Assembly (NCBI GenBank): GCA_020809705.1
Contig: CP085831.1
Coordinates: forward strand, 1,984,001 to 2,048,000
Direction: 5' to 3'
DNA from: Calonectria ilicicola
Lineage: Eukaryota > Ascomycota > Sordariomycetes > Hypocreales > Nectriaceae
DNA: 64,000 nt
Shown: positions 1-12,177 of the stretch, piece by piece
How the letters are laid out: every line of letters starts with the position of its first letter
How positions within the stretch are numbered: position 1 is the stretch's first letter
The notes under the pieces: model-generated
What the model was told of the DNA's origin: nothing
The model's input: the letters and a program-made list of their open reading frames with translations, nothing else
Database searches by the model: none
Made by a program: the position numbers and the translations under genes

Positions 1-1252
1 GGTATTATTATAAGTAGAATGGTTATAATAGGTATAGAAAGATATTTAAACCTGAAATTGATCTAATCTGAAAATTGAGAATAGATAATAGCTATTTAAG
101 TTATTAATATAAAAGGCTGGGCAATCTTGCTATTTCTTATTATTATAGGCTAATATCATTTTACTAATTGGTATAAAGAAAGTAACCTTCCAGCCAATTA
201 GGCTATTACTATTACCTAAAATAGCTGGACCGATAATGTAATAGATCTTAAGTAGCTAAAGTAATTTAATTATTATATAAGCAATTAATCAATTAGTTGC
301 TATTATCTTCTTATTCTTAATAGGCACAAAAGTTATTATTTAATCTAATTTAAGGAATATTATAAGGATAATAAAATTATTATACTTTATATACTACCTA
401 ATTTATCTTATTTACTTTAGCCTCTTAATATTACATACTTTAAGCTATTGAAAATAGTATATAAAAAAAAATAGAATATTTAATTAAATGCTTTATTACT
501 TATATTTTAAAATTTAACTTCTTCCTAGCCTTTTATAATATATATAATACTACTATTATAAAAAAGAATATTTAAGTAGGATTTAAAGAAATTAGGCTTT
601 ATCCTCTAGATGTAGAAAATATTATATTAAAGCTTAATATATAGCTATAAACTCTAATATCCTTTAATCAAATAATTAAGCCTATTAGCCTTTAGGCTCT
701 AAAGATTCCAAGGAATATTACTAAAACTAGCTTTTAGTTTAAATATTTTAAAAGATAAATTAAAAGATTATAAAGTATCTCTTTAAAATCTATTATTAAG
801 GTATTATAATTACTTTCTAAAAAATAAAGGTAATTATATATAAAATAATATTAATAAAAGCTAAAATATAGGATCTTTAACAAACAAATAAAATACTTAA
901 TAAATACCATAAATCAAAAAGAACTAGATTACAAGATAAAGAAATAATAATAATAATTAATATATAAAAAGCAATTAATCAGATAAATACAAATATATAA
1001 ATACAAGCAGAATCATTAAGAAGTAATAATTAAGGGAAGTTAGTACAATTAGGTAAAAGGTACTGTAAGACTTATAGCAAGATTGATTATAATGTAAGGA
1101 TATGTTAGGTAGTTATTGAGATCTTTAAAAAAGAGAATAATGATTAATTTCAATTGATTAAATGTCTTATGATGTTTTTATTTTAAATTAAAAATAGGGG
1201 TGGTGGAAAGTGTGATATATACTTGTCTGTAATGCATGCTTATCATATACAT
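1..1252 (+). mobile_element. Fot1/pogo-like DNA transposon, 3' part, RIP-degraded
   Basis: This is the 3' two thirds of a Tc1/mariner-superfamily element whose 5' end lies outside the window. It matches 16011-17263 almost base for base in length. Read on the plus strand around 270-440 it gives a recognisable DDE transposase core of the pogo/Fot1 type: a degenerate LILN-HKS segment, then an E-Y segment, then a LYILPNLSYLL-PLN stretch equivalent to the family's LPPHTSHLLQPLD. Stops interrupt it throughout. It ends in a terminal inverted repeat at about 1210-1252, followed by a TA target dinucleotide at 1253-1254. The corresponding site in copy B (near 12642) lacks the element, confirming this boundary. 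Confidence 0.8.
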
Positions 1253-4109
1253 TAATCTAATTTTAAAGTATCTATAGTTATATAAATATAATCCTAATAT
1301 CTATTAATATATTAACTAGATATAAATACCTAAGGAATATAATATAATTGGTAATATTTCTATAAATCTAGCTAAGAGATCTTGAACTTCTAGCTCTAAT
1401 TAAGTAGAAAATATAAGTAAAGAAAAATCTTTATTATTTAAAGAAATAAAATATAAATATAAGAATAATTAAAAAAAATAAAAATAATAAGTAATTACTT
1501 ACTTTAGAATCTAATTTTAATAAATTAATAAAAATCTTAAAGAAATAAAGATTAAAGTAAAAATAGATAGATTATATAATATACCTTTATAATATAAAAT
1601 TTATAAAAAACTCTTTATAAAAGAACTTAATACCAAATTATTAGAATTTAATTAATAAAATTATAAAATTATTCTTAAAGATAAATCTAATATCTAGTTT
1701 TACTTTATTTATAATCTTAATTAAATAAAGTTTAATATTTTAAAGGAGTATATTAAAAATATATTAAAGAGAGAATATATTTATATTTTAAATTTTAAAG
1801 TAAGATATTCTATTATATTTATATCTAAGAAAAATAAAAAGCTATATCTTATTATAAATTATTAATAATTTAATAATATTATTATTAAAGATTATATTTT
1901 ATTATTATTAATTAATAAAATAAAAAATTATTTTTATAAAGCTAATATCTTTATTATATTTAATCTTAAAGAAGCTTATAATCTTATTTATATTAAAAAA
2001 AGATATAAATAAAAAACTACTTTTTAAATTAAATTTAAATTATTTAAATATCTAATTATATTTTTTAAATTTATAAATATATTAATATTATTTTAAAAAA
2101 TAATAAACTATATATTATAAAAATACCTAAATATCTTTATTATTTACTATTTAAATAATATTCTTATCTTCTTATAAAATAAAGAAGAATATAAAAAATA
2201 TATTTATAAAATTTTAAAAGCTTTATAAGATATTAAATTTCTAATTAAATCTAAGAAAAATAAGTTCTATATATAAAAAGTAAAATTCTTAGAATATATT
2301 ATTAACCTTAATAAAATCTATATAGATTTAAAGAAAATTATAATAATATAAAAATAGAAAGTATTAATAAATATAAAAAAAGTATAAATCTTTTTTAACT
2401 TTATAAACTATTATTAAAGATTTATTAAAAGATTTAATAAGATTATCTTTATAATAATTAAACTAATTAAGAAAGAAAATACCTTTTAATAAAAAATTAA
2501 AGTATAATAATTATTTAAAGCTATAAGGGATATTATTCTAGAGGAACCTATCTTAATTATATTTAATCTAGATAAACCTATAGAACTAGAAACTAATACC
2601 TTAGATTTTATATTAGGAGCTTAAATTAGATAATATAATAATTAAGAAAATCTATATCTTATAGCTTTCTATTTATATAAACTATATAACTTTAAATTAA
2701 ATTATTTTATTTATAATAAAAAATTCCTTATTATTATAAATATTTTTAAAGAATTCTAATAATACTTATTAAAAAGTAATTATAAAATTATAATATATAT
2801 AAATTATAAAAATATCTTTTATTTTATAATAATTTAAAAATTTAATAAAAAATAATTATAATATATTAAATATCTCTTTAAATTTAATTATTAAATTATT
2901 TATATTAAAGAAATTAAAAATAATTATATTAATATAATTAACTATTAATTTAACTATAATATAAAAAAACCAAAAATATAAAAATAGCTATTAACCTATA
3001 ATACCAATAAAGGCCTAAAATAAGCCCTAATTAGTAAAATAATAATAAAAATAAAGAAAATAATCACTACTATTAAAGTAGGAGGATTATTGCAAGCAAC
3101 TAGAACTACTATAATAGAAATACTAGTATAATATATAAAATAAGATAATCTATTATTAAAGAAGATTAAAAAATATAATCCTTTACTTTTAAATAAAGAA
3201 AAAATAGATTACCTTTAAGTACTTAAAAAATATTAGATAGAATTAATAAGGGATATTTATAAATATTCTTTATATAGTTATAAAGGTATTAATAAAATCC
3301 TTAAATAAGTTAAGTAGATGTTTTCCTTTAATAAAATAAAAAAGAAAGTTAAATAAGTATATAAAGAATATAATTTATATTAATACTTTAAAAAATTGAA
3401 ATATAAATTATATAGATTATTATAATTAGTATTAGTAGTATAAAGACCTTAGAAATTAATTATAATAGACTTTATTATTAATTTATTTCTTTTAGTAAAT
3501 CTTATTATAGGAGTATATTATAATAATATCCTTATTATTATAGATTGATTTATTAAAGTAATATATTATATTTCTTATAATAAAATTATAAAAGAAGAAT
3601 AATTTATCTTTTTATTTTTTAAATATATAATTATAATCTATAAATTACTAATAAAGATTATATCTAATAAAGAATAACTATTTATATCTAAGTTCTAGTA
3701 AAATCTAATATTATTAATAAAATTAAACTATAAGCTAAATATAGCATTTTACCTCTAAATAAATAAACAAACTAAATACTAAAACCAAGAAATTAAGTAA
3801 TACCTATAATATTATATTAATTATAAATAAACCAATTAAATAAAAAAATTACCTATTATATAATTAATATATAATATATTTTATAATTATAATATTAAAA
3901 TAATACTAATAAAAACTAATTTTAGCTTTATATTAAATATTTATTAAGCTCCTTTAGAAAGTATAATTTAAGTAAAAGTAATAATTAAGTTAAATAATCT
4001 AAGGAAATTATATAAAAAAATAAAAATTAAACTTAAATTTATTTATAATATTATAAAAAGATATTATAATATAAAAAGATTAAAGGGATTAATCTTTTTA
4101 AAGGGAGAT

Positions 4110-4321
4110 TATCACAGGCTGAAGCATGGCAGAGGATTACAGCTATGCCGTATCCACCTAGATTAAGCTTCATGACTATATTAATAGTAAGGGCATACCA
4201 AGGCATATATAATTAAAAGAATATATTCTTCTAATTATCTTCTTCTCCTTCCTCCTTAGCTTTAAATAAACTAATATAAAGCACTCTTTAAATTAAATAA
4301 ACCTAGGATTAGTTTTTTATA
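4110..4321 (+). repeat. 5' LTR (212 bp) of the nested retrotransposon
   Basis: It begins TATCACAGGCTGAAGC, probably a RIP-altered TGTCACAGG, and aligns without length change to 9680-9891. It is somewhat less mutated at its start than the 3' copy. The 5 bases before it (GAGAT) repeat after the 3' LTR. Confidence 0.92.
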
Positions 4322-5886
4322 TATCTAAAGCTTAATTAACTTTAATATAAATTATTAATTAAGATATTTATAGATATAATAGTAGATTAAGGATTTAATA
4401 GCTTGGTATTAAATAAGGTAATCTAATAATAACTAGTATAGCTTATATAATAAAGATTAAGTATAATTTTAGCCTTAATTTAAGAGTAGATTATATAATT
4501 AAGAGTTTAATAAGGTAATATAATAAAGAGATTAATATTATTATAAGAATGCCTTAAGAAGAGCCTAAGGGTCTTAATTAAGATAAAATTATTAGATTTA
4601 ATTAGGCTAGATATTAATATCCTTTGATAATCTTTTTTAAAGTAAAAGCTACTTTTAAATCTATTAAAGTTTTTAAATAATTATTATAAATACCTAATAT
4701 AATTATAATAAATAAAAGATAAATTAAAGCTAAATATTTATCTTTATATATTAAACTAAGAGCTCTAATATTTAATTAATTTATATTTAGTAATAGGATC
4801 TTAGAAGGTAGTGGCTATCTTTTATACTATTAGAGAATCTAAAGATTATTATAATCTTATAAACTTTATATATTACTTAGATTATATATATAAGGATATT
4901 AATTTATAGGTATATATAATAATATTCTTATAAACCTTTTAATAAAGTAAAAATATCTCTCTTATAAGCTTTCTACTTAAATTTAAGTAAATTATAATAG
5001 ATATAGGAGGCTTCTAGTAGGCTAATTAAGCTAAGATTATCTTTTTAAAAAGTATATTAAACTTATAATTATAATATAGCTTGGTTATAGTAGACCTACT
5101 ATATAATTATATAGGCTAGCTAGCTTAAATATAAGATATAGCTTGGAAGCTAAAGAAACTTAAAAAGCTAGAGAAAAAGAAACCTACTACTAACCAAAGG
5201 TAAGATTATATTTCTTAAGTCCTTAAAATAATCAAGAATTATAAAGATAATATACTAATAATAGGTAAGATAGCTATTAAAAAACCAACCTCTTACAAGC
5301 AGCCTACTAATAACTAAAACTAGAATATATAATATTACTTTAACTATAAAAGCCTTAATCATTTAAAAACCTCTTACCTAATTTACTAATTAATAATCTA
5401 ACAATCTTATATAAAGAAAGCCAAATAAGCTAATAATACTAACTCTATAGAGTTAGACTTATCTACTAACAAAAGTAAAAACCTAGAAAACAAAAAGCTC
5501 TAATATAAAATCAAGTATTAGAGCCATTTAGAGAAGATCTTTAAAAGTAGGCAAAGCAAAAGCCTATAATAACTAATAAATCAGCTCTAGTTGAAGCAAG
5601 AGTTAACAATCAACCTATTCAAGCCCTTATTAATATAGGCTATAATACTTTTACCCTTATAAGTAAAGATCTAGCCAACCAGCTAGCCCTTCTATATATT
5701 AAAAAGAAACCATAATAGCTTAATAGCTTTACTAAGTTTAAGAAAAGGACTTATACCTTTAAGGTTATAGTATTAATCTTTAAGGTAAGAGGTTATAAGT
5801 AAAGGCTATATACTTATATTATAAAAGGCCTAGAAGAGGATTTATTTCTAAGTAAGCCTTGATTAAAGGTAAATGAGGTTATTTAT

Positions 5887-6299
5887 TTTCGCAGTGGTCT
5901 AGGGTATGTTGGTGGATCTTGGTCACGGGATAAGGGATTTGGTCCATAAAAGAAAGATCTACCCTCAAGTTGATAGAAAAATCAAGCATCTTTGGCCCAT
6001 TCTTTCATTTTTTGAGAGCTTCTATAAGGCAGACCAAACCAACCCAAGACTCTTGATCTATATTATATTGTTTTATTTTTAAGGGATGTACCTTCAGTGA
6101 GTTATTATTTTTAAGGATTATATCCTTATCCAAATACTTTATTTTTTTTATTATTCTATTTAATAATAAAGTCTCTGATTAGAGGCTTAATAGTTATTTA
6201 GCCTTGCCAAATTGTTGCTTTTCCTTAAAATATTATATTATAGATGGATAGCTGTGGGTAGTGTGGTGTTTTTGTGTGGTTCCCTTCCCCGCCGCGAAA
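5887..6299. mobile_element. 413-bp GC-richer insertion with imperfect inverted ends
   Basis: A block of near-normal composition interrupts the pol frame of the nested retrotransposon just after its protease segment. Its ends form an imperfect inverted repeat starting TTTCGC (13 of the first 18 positions match between the left end and the reverse complement of the right end). TTAT occurs on both sides (5883-5886 and 6300-6303), a possible 4-bp target duplication. No coding capacity is seen. It could be a small non-autonomous DNA transposon. The exact ends are uncertain because the flanks are low-complexity. Confidence 0.5.
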
Positions 6300-9200
6300 T
6301 TATAATATAATAAAGAAATATATTACCTATAAGGTAGTTAAAATCAAGCTATAGCTTGCTAGTAAAGAAGAAATCCTAAAGGTTTATTAGATATAGGTAG
6401 CTTATTATATTATAGCTATAATCTTTATAGCTAAATATTGTTACTTATATAAAATATATGGTTTAATAGTATTATTAATATAATCTATTAGTTTAAAAGA
6501 TATTAAAAAAGCCTTTTAATAGAAGGTTAAGGAAGATCTAAAGAAATAGATTCTAGTTATATTATTTAATAAATTTAGAAAATTATTTTTAATAATAAAA
6601 ATAATTAAATTATTATTATATTAATTAAATATTAATTATAAAGTTAATTTATAATAAAATAAATTTAAAAATAAATTATTATTTCCTTAAAGATCTCTAT
6701 ATAATATATTTAAAAAGGAATTATTAATTCTTAAAAAGACTTTTAAAAATCTATTAAATAAAGGATTTATTTAAGCTAGTAGCTTAATTACTAGTATTCT
6801 AATATTATTTATTAGAAAGCCTAAAGAAAGACTATACTTTTATTACAATTACCATATACTTAATACTATTATATAATAGAACTAATATCCTCTTCCCTTA
6901 ATTATAAAGATATTATAAAATCTATCCAAGGCTAAGTAATTTACTAAGCTAGATATAGTTACTACCTTCTATAAGGTCCAAATAGCTAAAGGGCATAAGA
7001 CTAAGACTGCCTTCCAGACCTAGTTTAGGCTATATAAGTAGCTAATATGCCCATTTAGCCTAAGTAATATACCTACTACATTCTAAAAATATATAAATAA
7101 GATATTATAAGATTTTTTAAATAATTTTATTATAATTTATTTAAATAATATATTAATTTATTTTAATAATTTAAAGAAGGATTATTTAGTAAAAATATAG
7201 AAGGTACTTTATATCTTAACTATTACTAAATTATATTTAGATTTAAAAAAGTATAAGTTTATAGTTTAAAAGATAAAATATTTAGGATTTATTATATAAA
7301 TTAAAAAAAAGTATTTTATAATTTAAAGAAATAATAAGTAATTTATAAATAAAAAATATTTTAAATAATAAAAAATATATAAAATTTTTTAAACTTTATA
7401 AATTATTATTAAATCTTTATTTTAAATTTTATAAAAATATTAATCTTTTTAATAATATTAATTTAAAAAAGATTATCTTTAAATAAAAATCTAATAAAAA
7501 AGTAGCTTTTTAGGAACTTAAATATAGATTTTATAAAACTTTTATATTATAATAGTAAGATCTAGATAAATTAATATTTCTTAAAGCTAATTACTTAAGT
7601 AATATATTAAAAGAAGTTTTAATTTAAGAAAATAAATAAAACTATTATTAATTAATTATCTTTTACTTATAATAATTAAATTTAATAAAATATAACTATT
7701 TAATTTATAATAAGAAGATATTAATAATTATATATTATTTAAATATTTAAAAAGTAAAATTATATAATTATAATTTATTTATTATTATTATAAATTATAA
7801 AAATCTAATATATTTTATAAAATATTAATATTTTATAAAATAATAAAATTATTAAATAAAATAATTATTAAAATATAATTTTTAACTTAAATATTAACCT
7901 AATAATAAAATAATAGTACTAAATATATTAAATTATAAAGAGCAAGATATACCTAAAGAGATTAAAGATCTTAGGGAGTAAAGCTATTATTTATAATTAA
8001 TCCTTTAACTAGCTATTTTATAGAATAAAATAATTATATTAGAGTAAGTTATTTTTTAAGTAGCCTAGGTAGAGATATTATAAATAGTAGTTTTCTTTAA
8101 TTATCTAGAGTTATAAGATTTATAAGATTAAATTATTACTATAAATAAGATTTATATAAGTATATATACTATAATATAATAGTAAGAGCAAAGTTTATTA
8201 TTTAAGTTAAATTTAAAAATTTAGATTTTAAAATATACTTTAGATATTGAAGATTAATTAATCTTTTAAAACTAATTGTAGGTATCTGGTAGTAAGATTA
8301 ATATAAAGATATTATATACTTATATTATATAAATAGAGTATAATACTATTATTAAAGGTTACTTAAGCTATAATAATATAATAATTTTAATATTAAAATA
8401 ATTCTTTTAATTAAGATTATTATAACTAGTTTGCTAATTTATTATTAATTATTAAGTTTATAAAAGAAGTTATATCTAGTAATAATTAAAAAGAAGGCTA
8501 TTAAAGCTTTTACTAGTTCTAGAATAACTATAGAGTAATCTAGCTATAGATTTTATAATAGATCTTTCTTTAATAGGTAAGGATAAGTCTTAATATTTAT
8601 AAATAATAATTAATTAATTTATATAAGCTATTATACTTAAGATTATACTTATAATAAAAGTAAAAGCTTATATAAAATAGTTTTTTAATTACTATTATAG
8701 ATTATATAAGATGCCTTAATCTATTATTAATAACTAAGGGAGCAATTAGACTAATAGATTCTAGTAAGCCTTCTATAAGCTAACTAGTATTATATAATAG
8801 CTTAGTATAGTATACTACCTATAAACTAATAGAAGGCTAGAATAAATAAATTAGAAAATTTAAGTATATTTATAAATATATATTTATTATTTATAAAAAG
8901 ATTAAAATTATTATTTTTTAATAATATAATTAATATTAAATAATTATAAAAACTTAGCTATAAGAATAAGTCCTTTCTTCTTAAAGTATAAGTACTATAT
9001 AAAGCCCTTTAAGGTTTAGAAAATTACTATAAAATTATTATTAAATAATAATAAGGCTTAGGCTAAGAACCTACTATAGAAAATTCAAAATACTATAGAA
9101 TTTATATAAGCTATAGTAACTACAACATAATAATACTATAAATAAGCAATAAATAAAAAGTAGATATTAATAAAGAGATTCAAGATTAGAGATAAAATCT

Positions 9201-9679
9201 AGATTAATCTGACCAATTATAAATCCCCTAAGCCTTATAAGAAGCTAGATTAATTATATTAATAATATACTATAATAAAGGTAATAGATATATATATAAT
9301 AAAGATTAATATACTTAAAGTAATATACTTACAATTCTATATTAATCTTTTAAAAAGAATATAATAAGATCCCTTACCAAAATAATAATAAAATAACTTC
9401 TAGCCCTTATTAATTCAAGTAAATAATAAAAATAAATAAATAATCAAAGAAATCCTATATACTAGATAAAAGTAATAAAAATAAGGCAAAATCTAAGAAG
9501 CTCTTATTCAATAATATAACTATAAAGAACCTACTTAGCAACCAATAGAGTTCTTAATAGAACTAGAAGCCTTAAATATATATAAAGCTATCTATAGGCT
9601 AATTATAAAATTAGATAGCCTAATAAACAAGTATATAATACTAAAGTAACAAAATCACCATTTAAAAAAGAGAGGGTAA

Positions 9680-9891
9680 TATTATAGGCTAAAGCTTAGT
9701 AAAGGATTATAGCTATACTATATCCACCTAGATTAAGCTTTATAATTATATTAATAATAAGGATATATTAAGGTATATATAATTAAAAGAATATGTTCTT
9801 CTAATTATCTTCTTCTTTTTCTTTTTTAGCTTTAGATAGACTAATATAGAGCACCTTTCAGGTTAAATAAACCTAGGACCAGCCCTTCACA
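9680..9891 (+). repeat. 3' LTR (212 bp) of the nested retrotransposon
   Basis: It is the same length as 4110-4321, ends CCCTTCACA, and is preceded by the purine tract AAAAAAGAGAGGGTAA. Differences from the 5' LTR are mainly C/T and G/A, as expected from RIP after insertion. Confidence 0.92.
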
Positions 9892-10820
9892 GAGATATAG
9901 TTTATTTAGTAATAAAAAATCTTATAATAAAATAATAAAATAAGAAAATTAAATTTATATAAATTAGATTATATTTAATAAAAAGAAAAATATTAAAAAA
10001 TAATTATAAACTTAATCTCTTAGATAATATTAAGATTCACCCTATCTTCTATATTTTATTATTAGAACTTAATAATAATATTTAAATTAATATAAAACTA
10101 AAATATAAATTATAAATAAAAAATCTAGAAAATTAATAAAAAGTTAAAAAAATCTTATAAAGAAAAAAATAAGAAATTTAAAATTAAATAAAAAAATTAT
10201 AAAAGAATAATCTAAAAATCTACTAAATACCTTATATATTACTTAAAAATACTAAAAGTATTTCTCTAAAATTAATATAAAAAAATTAAGTAAACTACTT
10301 CAATTAATAATCTTATAATCCTTAAATAATTATACCTTTAATAATACTAATATCTTAGTATACTTCTTTTCTTCCAATTTATCTAAATCCTTATAACCTT
10401 AAGAAATTATCTTCTTTACCTTCTTATTTAAATAATACTTTTAAGTATATAAGTATTATAATTGAGCTAGAGTATTTATTAAATTTATTTTAATTTTCTT
10501 TTTTTTTATTAATTTAATTCTTTTTATAAAAAATTTATTTAATTAAAAGAAAATAAGTATATAAAAATAAAAGAAGAAGAATATATTTATAAGCTTAAGT
10601 AAAGATATTTTTAAAATTATAACTAAAATATTTATTTTTTATATAAAATTTATAGTAGCTTTTTCTCTTAGTTATAATATAAAATAACTACTTAATATAA
10701 AAATAAGTTAAATAATAAGGTATTTTAAAATTAAATTTATTAATTAAATTAGTAATATTCTTTTAATAAGCTTTAATTATCTTAAAATAAGATATAATCT
10801 TAATAATATAATCTAATATT

Positions 10821-11648
10821 TTCACTGCTCGTATCCTATCACACTACTCATATCCTATTAGTTGTTTAATTGAACTATTGTTTGCATTTCCTATTCTACC
10901 TTTCCTGCCTTTTTCCTTCCACTATATTATATTTATAACTATTTAATTTAATATATTAATCCATATAAAACCCTTATTCTTTATTTCCTTTAAAAATCTC
11001 TTTTAATTCTCCTTAAAGAAAGGTTTTTTATATTTAGGTATATTAAAATACCTTAATATTAATTTTATTATTTATTATTACTTTTAAATAAAGATCTTAT
11101 CCTTATTTAAAAAATTCTCCTTTTTAAAAAGAAGTTTATATTTTTAAAAGATTAATTTAATTTTAATTTAATTTTTTATATTATTTTATTTTTATATCTT
11201 TATTACTTCTTTTTAAAGTTTTTTTAATTTTTAATTTTTTATATTTAACTTAATATTATTAACTTAGATTTCTTAATAAATATATTAAGCTATAGATTCC
11301 ATTTTTAAAGGGCTATTACTTTTATAAATAATATATTATTTAAATATCTTGGTTATATATATATATATTTTTAAAAGAGTCTATTTAATATATGTTTAAA
11401 AGAGGGTTGTTTAAAAGAGGTTTATTTAAGTGTGTATTACTATATTTTTAGCTAAAAATTCTTCCTTTTATTATATAAGGGTTCTATTTATTAAGGTTTT
11501 CATCTTATATTGCCTTTAGGCTTTAGAGTTAGCACAAGGGCGATTGTACCAATCGATATAAAAGTCTATTATGAGGCGTGCCTTTAGGTCCCGTGACCTT
11601 GTCGGCATCTTCCTTTCCTAAAAGGAAGAAAATAACTATATAAAAGAC
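10821..11648. mobile_element. 828-bp insertion flanked by 13-bp direct repeats
   Basis: Copy A is interrupted here: ATAATCTAATATT occurs directly before (10808-10820) and after (11649-11661), while the equivalent place in copy B (about 17620-17640) has a single copy and runs straight on. The insertion starts TTCACTGCTCGTATCC, contains short islands of normal composition at both ends (10821-10930 and about 11510-11635), and has an AT-rich middle. I see no clear terminal inverted repeat and no coding frame. Inverted partial relatives lie at 18152-18246 and about 21340-21490. The long duplication would fit a Mutator-like or other element, but the class is unknown. Confidence 0.6.
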
Positions 11649-11778
11649 ATAATCTAATATTTTATTAATACTAAGAATTATAAGAAAATAAAAAGAGAAA
11701 AAATATATAATAATTATAAATAAGGAAATTAGTTTATTTACCTAACCTTAAAATAAGACTAACAAGAGGGGAGTATTA

Positions 11779-12177
11779 TATTATAACCCAGACACCTAAA
11801 AGATAGTAACCACAGGCAGAACCCCAATCAATCAAATTAAACTACCCTAGACCTATATAATTAACTAATAAAAGTAAAATTAAATAGCCTTTATTTAATA
11901 TAATTAAAGATTATAATAAATATTATTAAATTGATTTTATTTAATTATTATAATAATAGGACCTTAGATATAGTAGTATATAAATGGATTAGATCTTATT
12001 ATAAGGAATAGAATTAATTAGCTTTTAATATAATTTAATTACCTTAATTGTAATTAATTATTACTTAATGTAATACTTTTATTATTTTATTTATTATAAT
12101 ATACTTAATTATCCTATTAATAATAAATCTTTTATTTTGATTAATTTATTAAGTTGGGAATTGACTAGACTGTTATA
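11779..12177 (+). repeat. LTR (about 399 bp) shared by copies A and B
   Basis: It follows the purine tract AAGAGGGGAG at about 11764-11773, starts TATTATAACCCAGAC (probably an altered TGTTATAACCCAGAC) and ends GTTGGGAATTGAC...GTTATA. It aligns to 17746-18151 and 20847-21239. Because an internal region of the same family continues on its right, it appears to serve as 3' LTR of copy A and 5' LTR of copy B, which suggests recombination between elements. Confidence 0.75.

Larger units (their letters stand above)
4110..9891 (+). mobile_element. Complete LTR retrotransposon nested in copy A
   Basis: This 5782-bp element is bounded by two 212-bp LTRs (4110-4321 and 9680-9891) and flanked by a perfect 5-bp target duplication GAGAT (4105-4109 and 9892-9896). 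A purine tract (about 9667-9676) precedes the 3' LTR. Inside, on the plus strand, a gag-like region with a degenerate zinc knuckle (about 5330-5390, cysteines read as Tyr), a protease segment near 5600-5880, a reverse transcriptase with the YLNN box at 7138-7149, and an integrase core (about 8540-8850, IDFIIDL followed by AFYKLTSII) occur in the order protease-RT-integrase of the Gypsy group. RIP stops are everywhere, so it is dead. It contains an independent 413-bp insertion at 5887-6299. The uninserted version of its target is seen at about 19787-19793. Confidence 0.93.
1253..12177 (+). mobile_element. Gypsy-type LTR retrotransposon copy A, nested and RIP-degraded
   Basis: This is the outer retrotransposon, missing its 5' end. 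From 1253 it reads as a degraded protease/reverse transcriptase region; the RT active-site box is visible at 2145-2171 as YYLNNILIF, where the family has YLDD (both Asp codons changed to Asn). It is interrupted at 4109/9892 by a complete second LTR element, resumes at 9892 with the integrase tail (KIHPIFYILLLE at about 10030, the usual IHPVFHVSLLE segment), carries an 828-bp insertion at 10821-11648, and ends with a purine tract (about 11763-11773) and a 399-bp LTR (11779-12177). The continuity of sequence across each insertion is confirmed by copies B and C. Confidence 0.85.

Noticed and set aside
10821..11648. Helitron interpretation of the 828-bp insertion
   Set aside because: The right end lacks the CTRR terminus and a preceding hairpin, and a target duplication is present, which Helitrons do not make.
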